Positions 1 through 10,023 of a stretch of DNA of 53,612 bases are shown here, one piece after another; the stretch's first letter is position 1, and every line of letters starts with the position of its first letter. The notes below the pieces were generated by a model that saw nothing but the letters and a program-made list of their open reading frames with translations, did not search any database and was not told the origin of the DNA. Origin of the DNA: Clostridia bacterium (GTDB lineage: Bacteria; Bacillota; Clostridia; Christensenellales; Borkfalkiaceae); the NCBI GenBank assembly GCA_028720205.1, contig JAQYLE010000016.1, positions 1 to 53,612 of the forward strand, read 5' to 3'. The translations under genes and the position numbers were made by a program.

Positions 1-1987
1 CGCCGCGTTCAGATATCGCTGCTTTCAATTTTCCGTTTTGCGTTTTCAACCCGACGAGAATTCCGTCCTCAATTTTAACGTTTAATCCGTCAAACATAAA
101 CTCTTCGTTGATTTTCGATTGCCAACGTGAAGTTATACAAATAATTTTTTCGTATTCGGAGCAGTATGTCTTTGATATAACTTTATCGCTGCTGATTGTC
201 TGCAAAGAAGAAAGTCCTGTTAAAACGTTGTAAAATTCATCGGTGAGAGGCAATTCAAAGCCATAATATGCTATGTTTCCGTTTTTGAAAATCATTCGGT
301 TTTGCTCGTCGACATAGGCACGCATGGGAATAATATTTTTATTAAACCACAAATCCCACACAAAGCACTCGTATCCACCGCAAAAATCGCGTTGAACAAG
401 AGAAGATATATGCAGCATTTCAAAAAATTCACGCGATATATTCTCGCCTTTAGTAGTAACCGTCGGCGCAGGTCCGAAGAAAATCGTCTTTTTATTTTTT
501 TCGCAACGTTTTTTAATATTTTCCCAAAGTTTCAGCGGCATCATCGTTCCCCAAGGAATAAACACCGTTTCGAAATCGTCAAGCGTTTCTATTTCTGAAG
601 GCACAATTACGGCAGGTATATTATTGATAATCAGTTTATCGGCAAGCGCTTTGATTGACAAGCGATGGTAGTGCATATAATCTTCGTTGAAATAAGCGCA
701 CGATTCCCACGTATAAACGATAGCAGCCTTTGCATCGGCTCTCGCGCCGCCGATAAAAGACGAAAATCGTTCCGAGCGCGCGATTCCTTTCTCCACATTT
801 CCCCACACACAAGTTTTATCTACAAAGGGAATAAATAAGTTGCACTCAAGCTCAATCTCCGCAACTGTCTTCGAGACGGCGTGGCCCACCCAATTTTGAT
901 TGCGCACGGCAAGAAGCCTGTGAAAATAATCAAATTTTTCCGGCGTAGTATATCTATCCCAACACATATTATATGCGGGCTTATTCTGAAATTCGGCAAT
1001 CGATTCGGCGAATAAACCGAGAGAGTTCATCGTTCGTTCCGAATCGTACTGCGCATCGACAAATCCGCCCGAAAGATTATCGGCAAGACGGAAATAATCC
1101 ATATCGCCCGCCCACAAATCGCCGGAATTACCTTCACCCACCCACGTGTGATGAAAGCCGATAAAAAGATTTTCGCCGAATTGGTTTGTGAATAATTCTT
1201 TGATACGTTTCTGATAATCGTAAGTAATATCTTCCGTTAAATTATAATAATCGTAACGAACTTTTGCAAACTCAAAGTCCTTGTCGCGAGCGTCCATTAA
1301 ATACAGGCGATCTTCGAAACGGTAACCGTATTTATCATAAAACTTTTTCAAGAACGCATCGCTTACGAGATAACAATCTTTTAATCTCGATCCCGCGCCG
1401 AATTCGTCGATGGCAAACCCGTCCAACGAATAATCTTTTAAATTATCGACAAAATCTTTTGCAATCAACCATGACTTTTCATCGGAAAAATCAACTGTTT
1501 CTGTTTCATATCCGAAATACAAAACGTATTTTCCGTTCTGTAAAGTTTGGAAATAATTTCGGATTGAATTAAACGGTATGCGATTACCCGGCATTTTAAC
1601 ACCGCTTTTCTCTTGAAACGCCGCAATCAATTCAATCGGGTTCTGTCCGAAACAATCGAACGTTTTTCGTTGACATTCGCCGTTTTTGATTGTTATTTTA
1701 AGTTTTTTGGTAAGCCGATTTCTTAAAAACGGGTATTTTACAAGTTGTTCCGTCAGATAGTGCGGTATAATTTTCACGAATTTCAATCCGCAACGTTTTG
1801 CGTATTCATAGCAAAAGCGAATTGTTTCCTGCCCTTTTTCCGTCAGTTCGTTGTATCTGCAACGACGAAATTCAAGGCAGATTGCGTCAAACCCCGCCCT
1901 TTTTATACCGTCTATCTGCCTTTTAATTAGTGTAAAATCGTCGATTTCCTGATCGCCGACAAGCAACATCATAGGATTTTTTATCAT
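1..1987 (-). CDS. Putative glycoside hydrolase, unclassified, 3' end off the window
   Basis: I translated this open frame by hand from ATG at 1987; it stays open for about 660 codons to the left edge, so the C-terminus is missing. There is no signal peptide, so it is probably cytoplasmic. The first 400 or so residues read as a TIM barrel, with beta-strand-like segments, a GFAIDEFGAG segment where a catalytic acid could sit, and a FIGFHHTWVGEG segment. The following part (TIVFIPWG-like strands) resembles the amidotransferase-like trimerisation domain of GH42-type enzymes. I cannot assign a CAZy family. Its ATG overlaps the upstream stop codon in an ATGA arrangement, so it is probably translationally coupled and is the last gene seen in the long operon. 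A role in trimming imported oligosaccharides is inferred from context. Confidence 0.7.
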   Translation of the reverse strand, partial: MIKNPMMLLVGDQEIDDFTLIKRQIDGIKRAGFDAICLEFRRCRYNELTEKGQETIRFCYEYAKRCGLKFVKIIPHYLTEQLVKYPFLRNRLTKKLKITIKNGECQRKTFDCFGQNPIELIAAFQEKSGVKMPGNRIPFNSIRNYFQTLQNGKYVLYFGYETETVDFSDEKSWLIAKDFVDNLKDYSLDGFAIDEFGAGSRLKDCYLVSDAFLKKFYDKYGYRFEDRLYLMDARDKDFEFAKVRYDYYNLTEDITYDYQKRIKELFTNQFGENLFIGFHHTWVGEGNSGDLWAGDMDYFRLADNLSGGFVDAQYDSERTMNSLGLFAESIAEFQNKPAYNMCWDRYTTPEKFDYFHRLLAVRNQNWVGHAVSKTVAEIELECNLFIPFVDKTCVWGNVEKGIARSERFSSFIGGARADAKAAIVYTWESCAYFNEDYMHYHRLSIKALADKLIINNIPAVIVPSEIETLDDFETVFIPWGTMMPLKLWENIKKRCEKNKKTIFFGPAPTVTTKGENISREFFEMLHISSLVQRDFCGGYECFVWDLWFNKNIIPMRAYVDEQNRMIFKNGNIAYYGFELPLTDEFYNVLTGLSSLQTISSDKVISKTYCSEYEKIICITSRWQSKINEEFMFDGLNVKIEDGILVGLKTQNGKLKAAISERG

Positions 1988-3327
1988 AACCGCACCTGTA
2001 TTTTTCCATGCACATCAGCTCGAATAAATGTTTCTTTCGTAAAATCTTTTACGTTGATATCGATTTCGGCATCTCGGTATTTCAGCCCCGAAACTTTGAT
2101 TTCTCTACATAAATTCGTTGGCGTCGGTCGAATTTTTAAGCCTTTTTCACTAAATTCAAGTCCGAGCAAATCTTTGAAGATCATTCTAAGGTACCCCGTA
2201 GCGCACCAAAGTTGGCGGCGTTCGGACTTCCATTCCACGATTTTGCCTTCCCATTCCTGCACTCCGCCGTAAGGCGCGCCCGTTTCGGGGTGGTTTACTT
2301 CCATAAAACAACCGTCTTTCAGAACGCGTGCGGTAACGGATTGCAGTTCAAATTCAAAAACTTTACGATCGTAGTTATGCGCCGCGTCTGCCCAAAGGGC
2401 GTTAATATGGCTCCAGATCGCGCCGCAATGTCTGCCGATGCCGTACGGCTTATATCTTTCATATTCCGGATACAAACAAGGTATTCCCTGCTTTGAGATA
2501 AACGTATTTTTTATGATTTTTTTTGCGCGTTCTTCGCCCGCCACGCCGAATAAAATCGCAAAAGAAATTCCTAAGCCTTCTGTTTGATCCGAACCGCCGA
2601 AATCATCCGCTATATAGCGGTAATTCCATTTTTCTTCGTTCCAGAACGTACTGTTTACGGCGTTTTTCAGCCGCTCGGCTTTTTCGGAATAAATCTTCTC
2701 TTTCGTAAGCGTTGCCGCGATTTTATACGCGTTGTAATAAAGACAATTCGCAGACAACGTAAACATCGGATTTCCTTCGCCTTTCCCGACCTTATATTGC
2801 GGAAAAAACTTTACGAAATCTTCGATGCCGCTCGTTTTCGATGCGGCGTAAATATCGGGATATGCCGACACGCCGTCGCCGTAGCACGCCGCGCCGCGAA
2901 ACAAATTCTTTGCTTCGTCAAACTCCGTATTTTCAAAATATTCAAGCGAATTTACGGTAACTTCCGTTAAAGTCTGCTTAAAATTATCATCGCCCGAAAA
3001 CAAATAATACGCATACGCGCCCGTTACCCAAACGATTGCGTCCCAATATTGTCCGCCGACGCGCCGTTTTCCGCCGTCGTTTTCCAAAACCGCAAGCAGG
3101 GTATTTTTCGAAATTTCGGGGGCAAAAAGTCCAAGTCCGTTCCACACGTTAATTGAAGCATCACGCGTCCACGGCTCGATATATCCCTCGCCCGCGATAA
3201 ATACGTTTTTAGCGGAAGTCAACGCGCCGCCGCAATATTTTTTTACGTTGCTTTCGATATCGTTTACCGCAATTTCGTAAACTTTATTCAGTTGTTCGTC
3301 ATCGGAAATCAATTTCGGAAAGTTCAT
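1984..3327 (-). CDS. Six-hairpin (alpha/alpha)6 glycoside hydrolase-like protein
   Basis: A 447-residue protein without signal peptide, so probably cytoplasmic. Near residues 50-70 it has an EPWTRDASINVWNG segment, the WTRD-type motif of (alpha/alpha)6-barrel glycosidases such as glycogen-debranching and GH63-like enzymes. Further Trp- and Gly-rich loops follow (GGQYWDAIVWVTGAYAY, PYGIGRHCGAIWSHINALWADAA, GGVQEWEGK). The C-terminal 70 residues look like the small beta domain that closes these barrels. The exact family and substrate cannot be read from the sequence. It overlaps both neighbours by 4 bases (ATGA), between the GH1 gene and the partial glycosidase gene, so it should act in the same intracellular oligosaccharide breakdown. 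Confidence 0.75.
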   Translation of the reverse strand: MNFPKLISDDEQLNKVYEIAVNDIESNVKKYCGGALTSAKNVFIAGEGYIEPWTRDASINVWNGLGLFAPEISKNTLLAVLENDGGKRRVGGQYWDAIVWVTGAYAYYLFSGDDNFKQTLTEVTVNSLEYFENTEFDEAKNLFRGAACYGDGVSAYPDIYAASKTSGIEDFVKFFPQYKVGKGEGNPMFTLSANCLYYNAYKIAATLTKEKIYSEKAERLKNAVNSTFWNEEKWNYRYIADDFGGSDQTEGLGISFAILFGVAGEERAKKIIKNTFISKQGIPCLYPEYERYKPYGIGRHCGAIWSHINALWADAAHNYDRKVFEFELQSVTARVLKDGCFMEVNHPETGAPYGGVQEWEGKIVEWKSERRQLWCATGYLRMIFKDLLGLEFSEKGLKIRPTPTNLCREIKVSGLKYRDAEIDINVKDFTKETFIRADVHGKIQVRL

Positions 3328-4664
3328 ATTTCACCGTTTTTAATAAGATTTTTATACCAATAAAACGAATCTTTCGGAATTCGTTTCAGAGTTTTATAGT
3401 CCACAAAAATCAACCCGAATCTCGGATCGTAACCGCCGTCCCATTCCATATTGTCCATAAAACTCCAATAATAGTAGCCGAGAACGGGTACGCCTTCGCT
3501 TATAGCGCGTTTTAAGTTGAGTAAATGCCTTTCGACGTAATCGATGCGTTCGGCATCGTGAATTTTTCCGTCGAGGCAGATAACGTCGGCGTTAGGATAA
3601 CCGTTTTCCGTGATAATCAAAGGCTTTTTATAACGCTCGTATAAGAATTTTGCGCCCCAATAAAGCGATTGCGGCACGATATTCCAGCCAAGCGAATTTC
3701 GCGGCGCGCCCTGTTCTTCGATGTTCTGCCATTCGATTTCGCCGTTTTCTTTTTCGGCGGCATACGCGCCCGAATAGATATTCTGACCGAGAAAGTCAAT
3801 CGGCTCGGAAATCAATTTGAGATCTTCTTTTGTGATTTTCGGTAAAATATTGCCGAATTTTTCATAAAGTTCTTTAGGATAATCCCCCAATATTATAGGA
3901 TCCGTAAAGAAAGTCGGGCCTGCAAAAGGATCGTGTTCCCACACGTTAAAATATCCCTTCCTTGCGATTTCGATTTCTTTTTCTCTATCGTCTTTCGGCA
4001 CGATCACCCATGCGCAAGGCGCGTAGCCGATTTTTGCATGCGGCGCAGTTTTCCGCAGCGCCCGAACGGCTGCACCGTGCGCTTTCAGAATATTATGCGC
4101 GGCATGAAACCGATCTTGCAATGACAATTTTAAAGACGGAGCGTGGCCGCTACCGTTTAAGCCGCCCATAATACATTGCGGCTCGTTAATCGTGATAAAA
4201 TATTTTACCTTACCGCCAAATCTTTCGCCGATAATTTTCGCGTATTCGGCAAACCATTCGGGACTTTCGTCATTCAGCCAATAGCCTTTTTCGAATAGTT
4301 TTTGCGGAAAATCCCAATGATATAGCGTTAAGCACGGCTCAATGCCGTAACGCAACAACTCGTTGATCAGATCATCGTAAAACGCAACGCCTTTTTCATT
4401 GATTTTTCCGATTCCCTCGGGCAGAATTCTCGTCCACGCCACCGAAAAACGGTACGATTTTACGCCGAGTTCCGCCATCAGGCGTACGTCGTCTTTATAC
4501 CTATGATAATGATCGCACGCAATATCGCCCGTTTCGCCGTGCGCGATTTTTCCCGGCGTATGCGAAAACGCGTCCCAGATCGATTCGCCTTTGCCGTCTT
4601 CGTTGTATGCGCCCTCTATCTGATAAGCGGCAGTGGCAACGCCCCAAATAAATTCTTTATTCAT
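3324..4664 (-). CDS. GH1 family beta-glucosidase (or 6-phospho-beta-glucosidase)
   Basis: Family 1 retaining beta-glycosidase of 446 residues, the normal length. The N-terminal FIWGVATAAYQIEG signature begins at residue 5. The acid/base glutamate is E161 in TINEP, and the nucleophile is E353 in ITENG. The C-terminal GYYYWSFMDNMEWDGGYDPRFGL segment contains the sugar-binding WSFMDNMEW loop. The EWDGGYDPRFGL sequence is closer to enzymes acting on unphosphorylated beta-glucosides than to phospho-glucosidases, and the locus has an ABC importer rather than a PTS, so free sugars are the likelier substrates. No signal peptide, so cytoplasmic. It overlaps the genes on both sides by 4 bases, indicating co-translation in the operon. 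Confidence 0.95.
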   Translation of the reverse strand: MNKEFIWGVATAAYQIEGAYNEDGKGESIWDAFSHTPGKIAHGETGDIACDHYHRYKDDVRLMAELGVKSYRFSVAWTRILPEGIGKINEKGVAFYDDLINELLRYGIEPCLTLYHWDFPQKLFEKGYWLNDESPEWFAEYAKIIGERFGGKVKYFITINEPQCIMGGLNGSGHAPSLKLSLQDRFHAAHNILKAHGAAVRALRKTAPHAKIGYAPCAWVIVPKDDREKEIEIARKGYFNVWEHDPFAGPTFFTDPIILGDYPKELYEKFGNILPKITKEDLKLISEPIDFLGQNIYSGAYAAEKENGEIEWQNIEEQGAPRNSLGWNIVPQSLYWGAKFLYERYKKPLIITENGYPNADVICLDGKIHDAERIDYVERHLLNLKRAISEGVPVLGYYYWSFMDNMEWDGGYDPRFGLIFVDYKTLKRIPKDSFYWYKNLIKNGEI

Positions 4665-7600
4665 TCTCGTTCTACCCTTATTGTGATAATTTCAAACGGT
4701 TTTACGTTTAATTCGATTTTATTCTTTTTAACCTGCAACTGTGCTTGATTATTTTCAAGCAAATCGCAAAGGTAAGCCGCTTTGATCGTTTCAGAGAATT
4801 CAAGCGTTACTTTATGCCGCGCGTTGTTCGTTTCGTTTAATCGAACGATATACCCCTCGCCGTTTTCCGCCCGTTTCACCGCGCCGATATTGATTTTTTC
4901 ATCGGAACAAGCAACAAACGAAAAAGCCTTGAAATCGCCGCTTGCTTTTCCGAACGTTTGCAGCGGATTATTCAGCATAAATGCCTGCCTTTCCGCCTCG
5001 CCGTTTCTCGCCGCGTCTTCGTGCGCGAACAACGAGTAGGTAAAGTTATGTTTTCCCATATCGCTGTCGGGATTCGGATACGTTGCGCCGCGCAGCAAAC
5101 TCAAACCTATAACGTTGTTAATCACGCTATATCCGTACTTACAATCGTTTAAAATCGCCACGCCGTAATCGCTTTCGGATATATCGGCGTATTTATGCCC
5201 GCAACTTTCGAATTTCGCCCTATCCCAACTCGTATTCTGGTGCGTGGGGCGCGTGATATTGCCGAATTGTACATCGAACGTAGCGAAATCGGCGTTTAAA
5301 TCGAGCGGGAACAACGCTTTTAAAAGCGAGTGTTTCGTATGCCAATCGACTTCCGTTTCAAAATCTATTCTGCCGATATTTTCATACAATCGCACAATCT
5401 GCGTTATCGTGGAATCGCCGTATTTTTTTACGATTTTTAAACCGCCCGTCGCGCCGTCCGAAAACGTTTCCGCCGCAACGACCTCGTTTACGCAATAACT
5501 TTTTTCGATATAATAATCGCGAAGTTCCCATCCGTCGTAATCGAGCGGCATATCTTCGTATACGCGAAGTTCGTTGGCTTTCTCGCCTTCTTTGATAATT
5601 TGTCTGCCGTGCTTTTTATCGAATAACGAAACGATGTTATATTCTTTATCGAAGATAATTTCATAAAAATCGTTTTCGAGTTTTCGTTTCGCCGTCTTTA
5701 TACTGCCGTTCAACGGCTGTAAATCCACCGCGCTTATGCCTTTCGCCGCCGCGCCTTTTATGTACCGTTTTCCGCTTTCGGTGTCGATAATACCGTCTGC
5801 CGTAAAGCCGTTCGGATTGAACACGACGTATTTTTCTGCGTTTGCGTTATATTGTTTGCTCAATTCGGCTTTGCAGACGTTTTCGAGTTTTTCTATTTTC
5901 GAAAAAACGTATGCGTAATCTCTGTCGCTGTCTTCATAAATGTTTTTTATGCCCGAACCGGGTACGACGTCGTGAAACTGATTGTTTAAAATAATCTTCC
6001 ACAACTCGTCGATTTCTTCTTTCGGGTATGTAAGTTTATCGCCGCAAAGCGAATACAGAAGTTCGAGATTTTGCATGGCAAATTCCGCTTTACGATTGTT
6101 GCGTTTATTGTGTGCCTGCGTGGTGAGCGTGCCGCGGTGGTACTCGAAATAGAGTTCGCCAACCCATTTTTGTATTCTGCCGTTTTCTTTGGCTTGTTTC
6201 TCTATTCTTCCCAGTGCGTCTTTGGCAAACGAAAATCTCGTTTTCGGGCAACTGGGAATGCCGTATTCCATTCTGCGGATATTTTCGATATCCTCTTTCG
6301 TCGAGCCGCCGCCCCCGTCGCCGTAACCGTAAGTGATAATCGCCTCGTCGGAGAGTTCTTTGTTTCTGTATGCGTTCCAAGTTCCCGCAACCTGCGAGGC
6401 GTTGCCTTTGGCGTTGTACGTAGCATACCTGTTATACGAGCGATCGGTTTTCATATCCTGCGCCGTTAAAAAATAGGTAAAAATTTCGCTGCCGTCAAGC
6501 CCGCGCCACATAAACGTGTCGTTCGGCATCGTGTTGGTATCGTTCCAACTGATTTTACTCGTAACGAAATATTTTACGCCCGTTTTTTTAAGAATTTGCG
6601 GCAACGCAACCGAATATCCGAATACGTCCGGAAGCCATAAAATTTCGCTTTCTACGCCGAATTCTTCTTTGAAAAACTTCTTTCCGTATAAAATTTGCCG
6701 CACCAAACTCTCGCCCGAAGTGAGATTGCAATCGGCCTCCACCCACATTGCGCCCTCGGCTTCCCATTGTCCCGCTTTTACGCGTTCTTTGATTTTTTCG
6801 TAAACTTCGGGGGCTTGCGTTTTGCACGCTTCGTATAAAAACGGTTGAGATGAAGTGAATTTATAGTCGGGATATTCTTCCATCAACGCTAACGCTGTGG
6901 AAAACGAACGCTGCGCTTTTTCTACCGTCTGACGCATCGTCCAAAGCCACGCCACGTCGATATGCGTATGCCCGATACAGTCTACGAAATAATTGTTATC
7001 CGCCTTATTGCCGCAGTATTGTTTATAAAACTCGTTTTCGATATACTCGTTTGCCGCGTTTACGGAAAGCCAGAATTCTCGCGAGCCGACGCTGCGCCAA
7101 TCGAGTAAATTGACGGTATTATTCAGGTACAAAAGTATATTTTTATAATCGCCGACGTTATCGGGGGTAAAAGACAGTACTTCAAACGGCACGGAAAGGT
7201 TATACGCCAGCCTTTCCGCCGCTTTATTTACCGCGAGAAGATTTACGAACAAATTGATCTTCTTATCAAAATACATACCCGTATAGGCGTAAATATGTAT
7301 TTTATACGTCTTTTTCTCGCTTAAAACAACGTATTTGTGATTGCTGTCTATTCCCTGTTGCAATTTTCCGTCTACGTACACGAGAAACTGCGGGTACGAT
7401 TTTTCCCAATCGTCGATAAGACGAGTATCGAGTTCGAAACGTACTTCGCCTTTTTCTATCTCGTCGCCTACCGTAACTTCGGTGTAAAACCAATAATGCG
7501 CGTCAACCTTGCCGCCCCAAAAATCGCCGTTTTTAAACGGCGCACCGCTATCTTTCACGTTCGGCAATACGTTATTCTTTTTATATTCGCCGTCTGATAC

Positions 7601-7702
7601 GAAAATATTATTCACGGGCGTATTTTTTACGATTGCCGCCGCCCGCAGTTCTCCGATTATCCTTTTTATTCTTTCCGTTAAATTCAAGATATTGTTTATC
7701 AT
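4661..7702 (-). CDS. GH38 alpha-mannosidase
   Basis: A full-length (1013 residue) family 38 retaining alpha-mannosidase. The metal-binding GHTHIDVAWLW motif has H247 and D249; the nucleophile is predicted as D359 in ILWLPDVFGYS. The typical order of all-beta N-terminal domain, catalytic beta/alpha domain (about 240-520), helical middle domain and long C-terminal beta-sandwich region is present. GH38 enzymes release alpha-linked mannose and need zinc or another divalent metal. There is no signal peptide, so it works on imported oligosaccharides. It is the clearest hint in the locus that the target glycan contains alpha-mannose, as in yeast mannan or high-mannose N-glycans; that is an inference. 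The start codon overlaps the upstream stop by 4 bases. Confidence 0.95.
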   Translation of the reverse strand: MINNILNLTERIKRIIGELRAAAIVKNTPVNNIFVSDGEYKKNNVLPNVKDSGAPFKNGDFWGGKVDAHYWFYTEVTVGDEIEKGEVRFELDTRLIDDWEKSYPQFLVYVDGKLQQGIDSNHKYVVLSEKKTYKIHIYAYTGMYFDKKINLFVNLLAVNKAAERLAYNLSVPFEVLSFTPDNVGDYKNILLYLNNTVNLLDWRSVGSREFWLSVNAANEYIENEFYKQYCGNKADNNYFVDCIGHTHIDVAWLWTMRQTVEKAQRSFSTALALMEEYPDYKFTSSQPFLYEACKTQAPEVYEKIKERVKAGQWEAEGAMWVEADCNLTSGESLVRQILYGKKFFKEEFGVESEILWLPDVFGYSVALPQILKKTGVKYFVTSKISWNDTNTMPNDTFMWRGLDGSEIFTYFLTAQDMKTDRSYNRYATYNAKGNASQVAGTWNAYRNKELSDEAIITYGYGDGGGGSTKEDIENIRRMEYGIPSCPKTRFSFAKDALGRIEKQAKENGRIQKWVGELYFEYHRGTLTTQAHNKRNNRKAEFAMQNLELLYSLCGDKLTYPKEEIDELWKIILNNQFHDVVPGSGIKNIYEDSDRDYAYVFSKIEKLENVCKAELSKQYNANAEKYVVFNPNGFTADGIIDTESGKRYIKGAAAKGISAVDLQPLNGSIKTAKRKLENDFYEIIFDKEYNIVSLFDKKHGRQIIKEGEKANELRVYEDMPLDYDGWELRDYYIEKSYCVNEVVAAETFSDGATGGLKIVKKYGDSTITQIVRLYENIGRIDFETEVDWHTKHSLLKALFPLDLNADFATFDVQFGNITRPTHQNTSWDRAKFESCGHKYADISESDYGVAILNDCKYGYSVINNVIGLSLLRGATYPNPDSDMGKHNFTYSLFAHEDAARNGEAERQAFMLNNPLQTFGKASGDFKAFSFVACSDEKINIGAVKRAENGEGYIVRLNETNNARHKVTLEFSETIKAAYLCDLLENNQAQLQVKKNKIELNVKPFEIITIRVERE

Positions 7703-9378
7703 TTTTTATTTTTTATTTCTTTTAAAAGTTCTTTTACAAGAAAATATCCCGCCACGCCCCAACAAAAATGCTTGCAACGCTGTCCTTTTCCCGTCAATCC
7801 GTCGTAGTTCTCAAAAAATCCGTTTTTGAACACTCTTATAAACTTTTCAGCAGTTTCTTTCGCCAGTTCGATTTCCCCGATATTTACCAACGGATAGAGT
7901 ATCATTATTTGATCCGGCGGCCACACCGCTCCGCGCCAATATCCGTCCGTTTCGTATTTTTTACTGGTTAATGCCTCGGATACAAATCCGTAATCCGAAT
8001 TAAAATCAGTCTTTAACCGATTGACGATGTAATCTTTTACGTTCTTACTCAATTTATCCCCAAGAACAAGCATACGAAGCGGCATCAACGAATCGCAATA
8101 ATCTTTTTTACCCGTTTCCCTGTTGATAAAATACAATTTATCATCAAAAAACACCTCAGTGGCTATTCTCGTTAAACGTTTGGCTTGTGCAGCAAAAAAT
8201 TCACTATCGGTATCGTACCCCGATTCTTGAGCGGTTTTTCTCAAAAACTCGCATTGTACCGCCAAAAGCGCGGTAAGTTCGGGCGATTCTATGCAATCGC
8301 CGACGTCGAAACAAGTTGAGTTATCGGCACCGGAATCGTTTCCGTGATAATACGCCGGAATCTCACCGCGATGATTCAACCACCAAAGCGTGTTTCCTTT
8401 GATAAAAGGATAGACAATATTTAAATTTTCCTTGCGTGCGAAATAAGCATTAGCTTGCGACATTTGTTCGTAAATCCAACCAAAAACGGGAGGTTTTACG
8501 TTTGTCCATTCAATCGTATTTACACTAAATGCATCGGGAACACGCCCCTCTTTATTGATGAGGTATAACGGCATCATAAACTGTTGCATAGCAACTTCCG
8601 GACATATTTTTGCTAACGCCCACGCGTTGAATGCGTTATCCCAACTCCAAAGCTTTGTCATGCCGGCCTTACTCATTACTATGGCGTCGGAACGAAAAAA
8701 TCCTCCCGCAGCCAAAATATTGCTCCACAAAATATAAGCGGCATATTCGTCTTGTTCGTTTTCGACTGTAAATGCGGCAAGCCATTTTTCATAATCTTCT
8801 CTTTCTTCCGCAACTCGTTGTTCGTAAGAAAGTCCGCCGCCGATCAACGTTTCGATTCCGTTTTTCGATAATTCAAACCTAACCGAAAATTCACCGTTTT
8901 CGTCAGGAATAAAATGAATTTGTATTTTTTTACGTTTCGCAAGATATTTTCGATTTTCTTCTCCGACGTTCGTCGGAGCGTCCACTTGTATTTTACCCTT
9001 TTCCGCAATAAACGTTGCCATCCCGTTAGAAAGAGTGTCGCTTACCTTCACTTCATTTCCTTTATTTATAACGGTATTAACGTTATATTGAGAGGTACTG
9101 TCTACGTAATCAAAAATCAACTCACCGGTTCCTTTTACATATAGACAGTTATCGCCGTACAAGCAAAACTTATATTCCGAATTATCGGATTCAGCCGTTA
9201 ATTCCCACGGAAAAAATGAAATAGTTACATTTCCGTCTTCAACAAATGAAATATTATATAACCGCCTTATCCCGCCATTAGCCGTATGTTTTAAAGCAAA
9301 TCCGTATCCGTCGTCATCTAAAACGAGATATGAATTTCTTACGCTATAACAATATTTGTCAAAAGTCATTTTTTTCAT
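7699..9378 (-). CDS. GH63/MGH-like six-hairpin glycosidase
   Basis: A 559-residue cytoplasmic protein with an N-terminal beta domain (about 1-190) and a C-terminal (alpha/alpha)6 barrel. KLWSWDNAFNAWAL (about 242-255) and DGYWRGAVWPP (about 477-487) are hallmark loops of GH63 and of the mannosylglycerate hydrolase-like group; the Asp in WSWDN and acidic residues near WRGAVWPP would serve in inverting catalysis. The ending, GQRCKHFCWGVAGYFLVKELL, also fits this clan. Known substrates in the group include alpha-glucosides at the tip of N-glycans and 2-O-glycosylglycerates, so the activity here is open. Next to GH38 and GH65 genes, an alpha-linked gluco- or mannoside is likely. Both ends overlap neighbours by 4 bases. 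Confidence 0.85.
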   Translation of the reverse strand: MKKMTFDKYCYSVRNSYLVLDDDGYGFALKHTANGGIRRLYNISFVEDGNVTISFFPWELTAESDNSEYKFCLYGDNCLYVKGTGELIFDYVDSTSQYNVNTVINKGNEVKVSDTLSNGMATFIAEKGKIQVDAPTNVGEENRKYLAKRKKIQIHFIPDENGEFSVRFELSKNGIETLIGGGLSYEQRVAEEREDYEKWLAAFTVENEQDEYAAYILWSNILAAGGFFRSDAIVMSKAGMTKLWSWDNAFNAWALAKICPEVAMQQFMMPLYLINKEGRVPDAFSVNTIEWTNVKPPVFGWIYEQMSQANAYFARKENLNIVYPFIKGNTLWWLNHRGEIPAYYHGNDSGADNSTCFDVGDCIESPELTALLAVQCEFLRKTAQESGYDTDSEFFAAQAKRLTRIATEVFFDDKLYFINRETGKKDYCDSLMPLRMLVLGDKLSKNVKDYIVNRLKTDFNSDYGFVSEALTSKKYETDGYWRGAVWPPDQIMILYPLVNIGEIELAKETAEKFIRVFKNGFFENYDGLTGKGQRCKHFCWGVAGYFLVKELLKEIKNKK

Positions 9379-10013
9379 TGCGACACCAACTTATATAAAT
9401 CTACGTTTTCAAGCGACTTTGCGTAAAAATCCGCGCCGGTTGCGTTACCCAATGCAAAAGTTTTCATTCCCGCCCGCTTGCCGGCTTCTATTCCCGCGTC
9501 GGCGTCCTCTACGATCATACAGTTTTCTGGCGCGATATTCAGCATTTCCGCCGCTTTTAAAAACACTTCGGGATCGGGTTTCGAATTCTTAATATTGTTC
9601 CCGTCGGAAACGGCGTCGAAATAATCGGCAAGTCCGATACGATTAAGAATAATCGGCGTATTTTTGCTTGACGAGCCGATAGCGATTTTTATTCCGCGTT
9701 CCTTTAAAGTCTCTAAATTCTTCATCACTCCGCCAAGAACGTCGTGAGGAGTAAGTTTTTGAATTAAATCTACGTAATATGCGTTTTTCTTTGCCGCGAG
9801 CGCGAGTTTCTCTTGTTCCGTATACGCTTTATCCGACTTTTCGAGTACAATTTCAAGACTCTGCATACGAGATACGCCGCGAAGCCGCTCGTTGATTTTT
9901 CTGTCGAAATAAATTCCTTCGTCGTCCGCCATTTTCTTCCACGCCGTATAATGACAATCGTCCGTGGTAACGATCACGCCGTCCAGATCGAAGATTACCG
10001 CTTTTATATCCAT
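9375..10013 (-). CDS. pgmB: Beta-phosphoglucomutase
   Basis: HAD-superfamily phosphomutase of 212 residues. The FDLDG motif has the phospho-accepting D9 and the acid/base D11. The cap-domain RLRGVSRMQSLE stretch is typical of beta-phosphoglucomutases and separates them from plain phosphatases. The GSSSKN and KPDPEVF...EDADAGIEAGKRAGM motifs complete the active site. The enzyme interconverts beta-glucose 1-phosphate and glucose 6-phosphate. It lies just downstream of a GH65 phosphorylase whose product is beta-glucose 1-phosphate, the usual pairing, so the two send phosphorolysis products to glycolysis. AAGGAG precedes the ATG at good distance. Its stop overlaps the next gene by 4 bases. Confidence 0.95.
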   Translation of the reverse strand: MDIKAVIFDLDGVIVTTDDCHYTAWKKMADDEGIYFDRKINERLRGVSRMQSLEIVLEKSDKAYTEQEKLALAAKKNAYYVDLIQKLTPHDVLGGVMKNLETLKERGIKIAIGSSSKNTPIILNRIGLADYFDAVSDGNNIKNSKPDPEVFLKAAEMLNIAPENCMIVEDADAGIEAGKRAGMKTFALGNATGADFYAKSLENVDLYKLVSQ

Positions 10014-10023
10014 TATCTTCTCC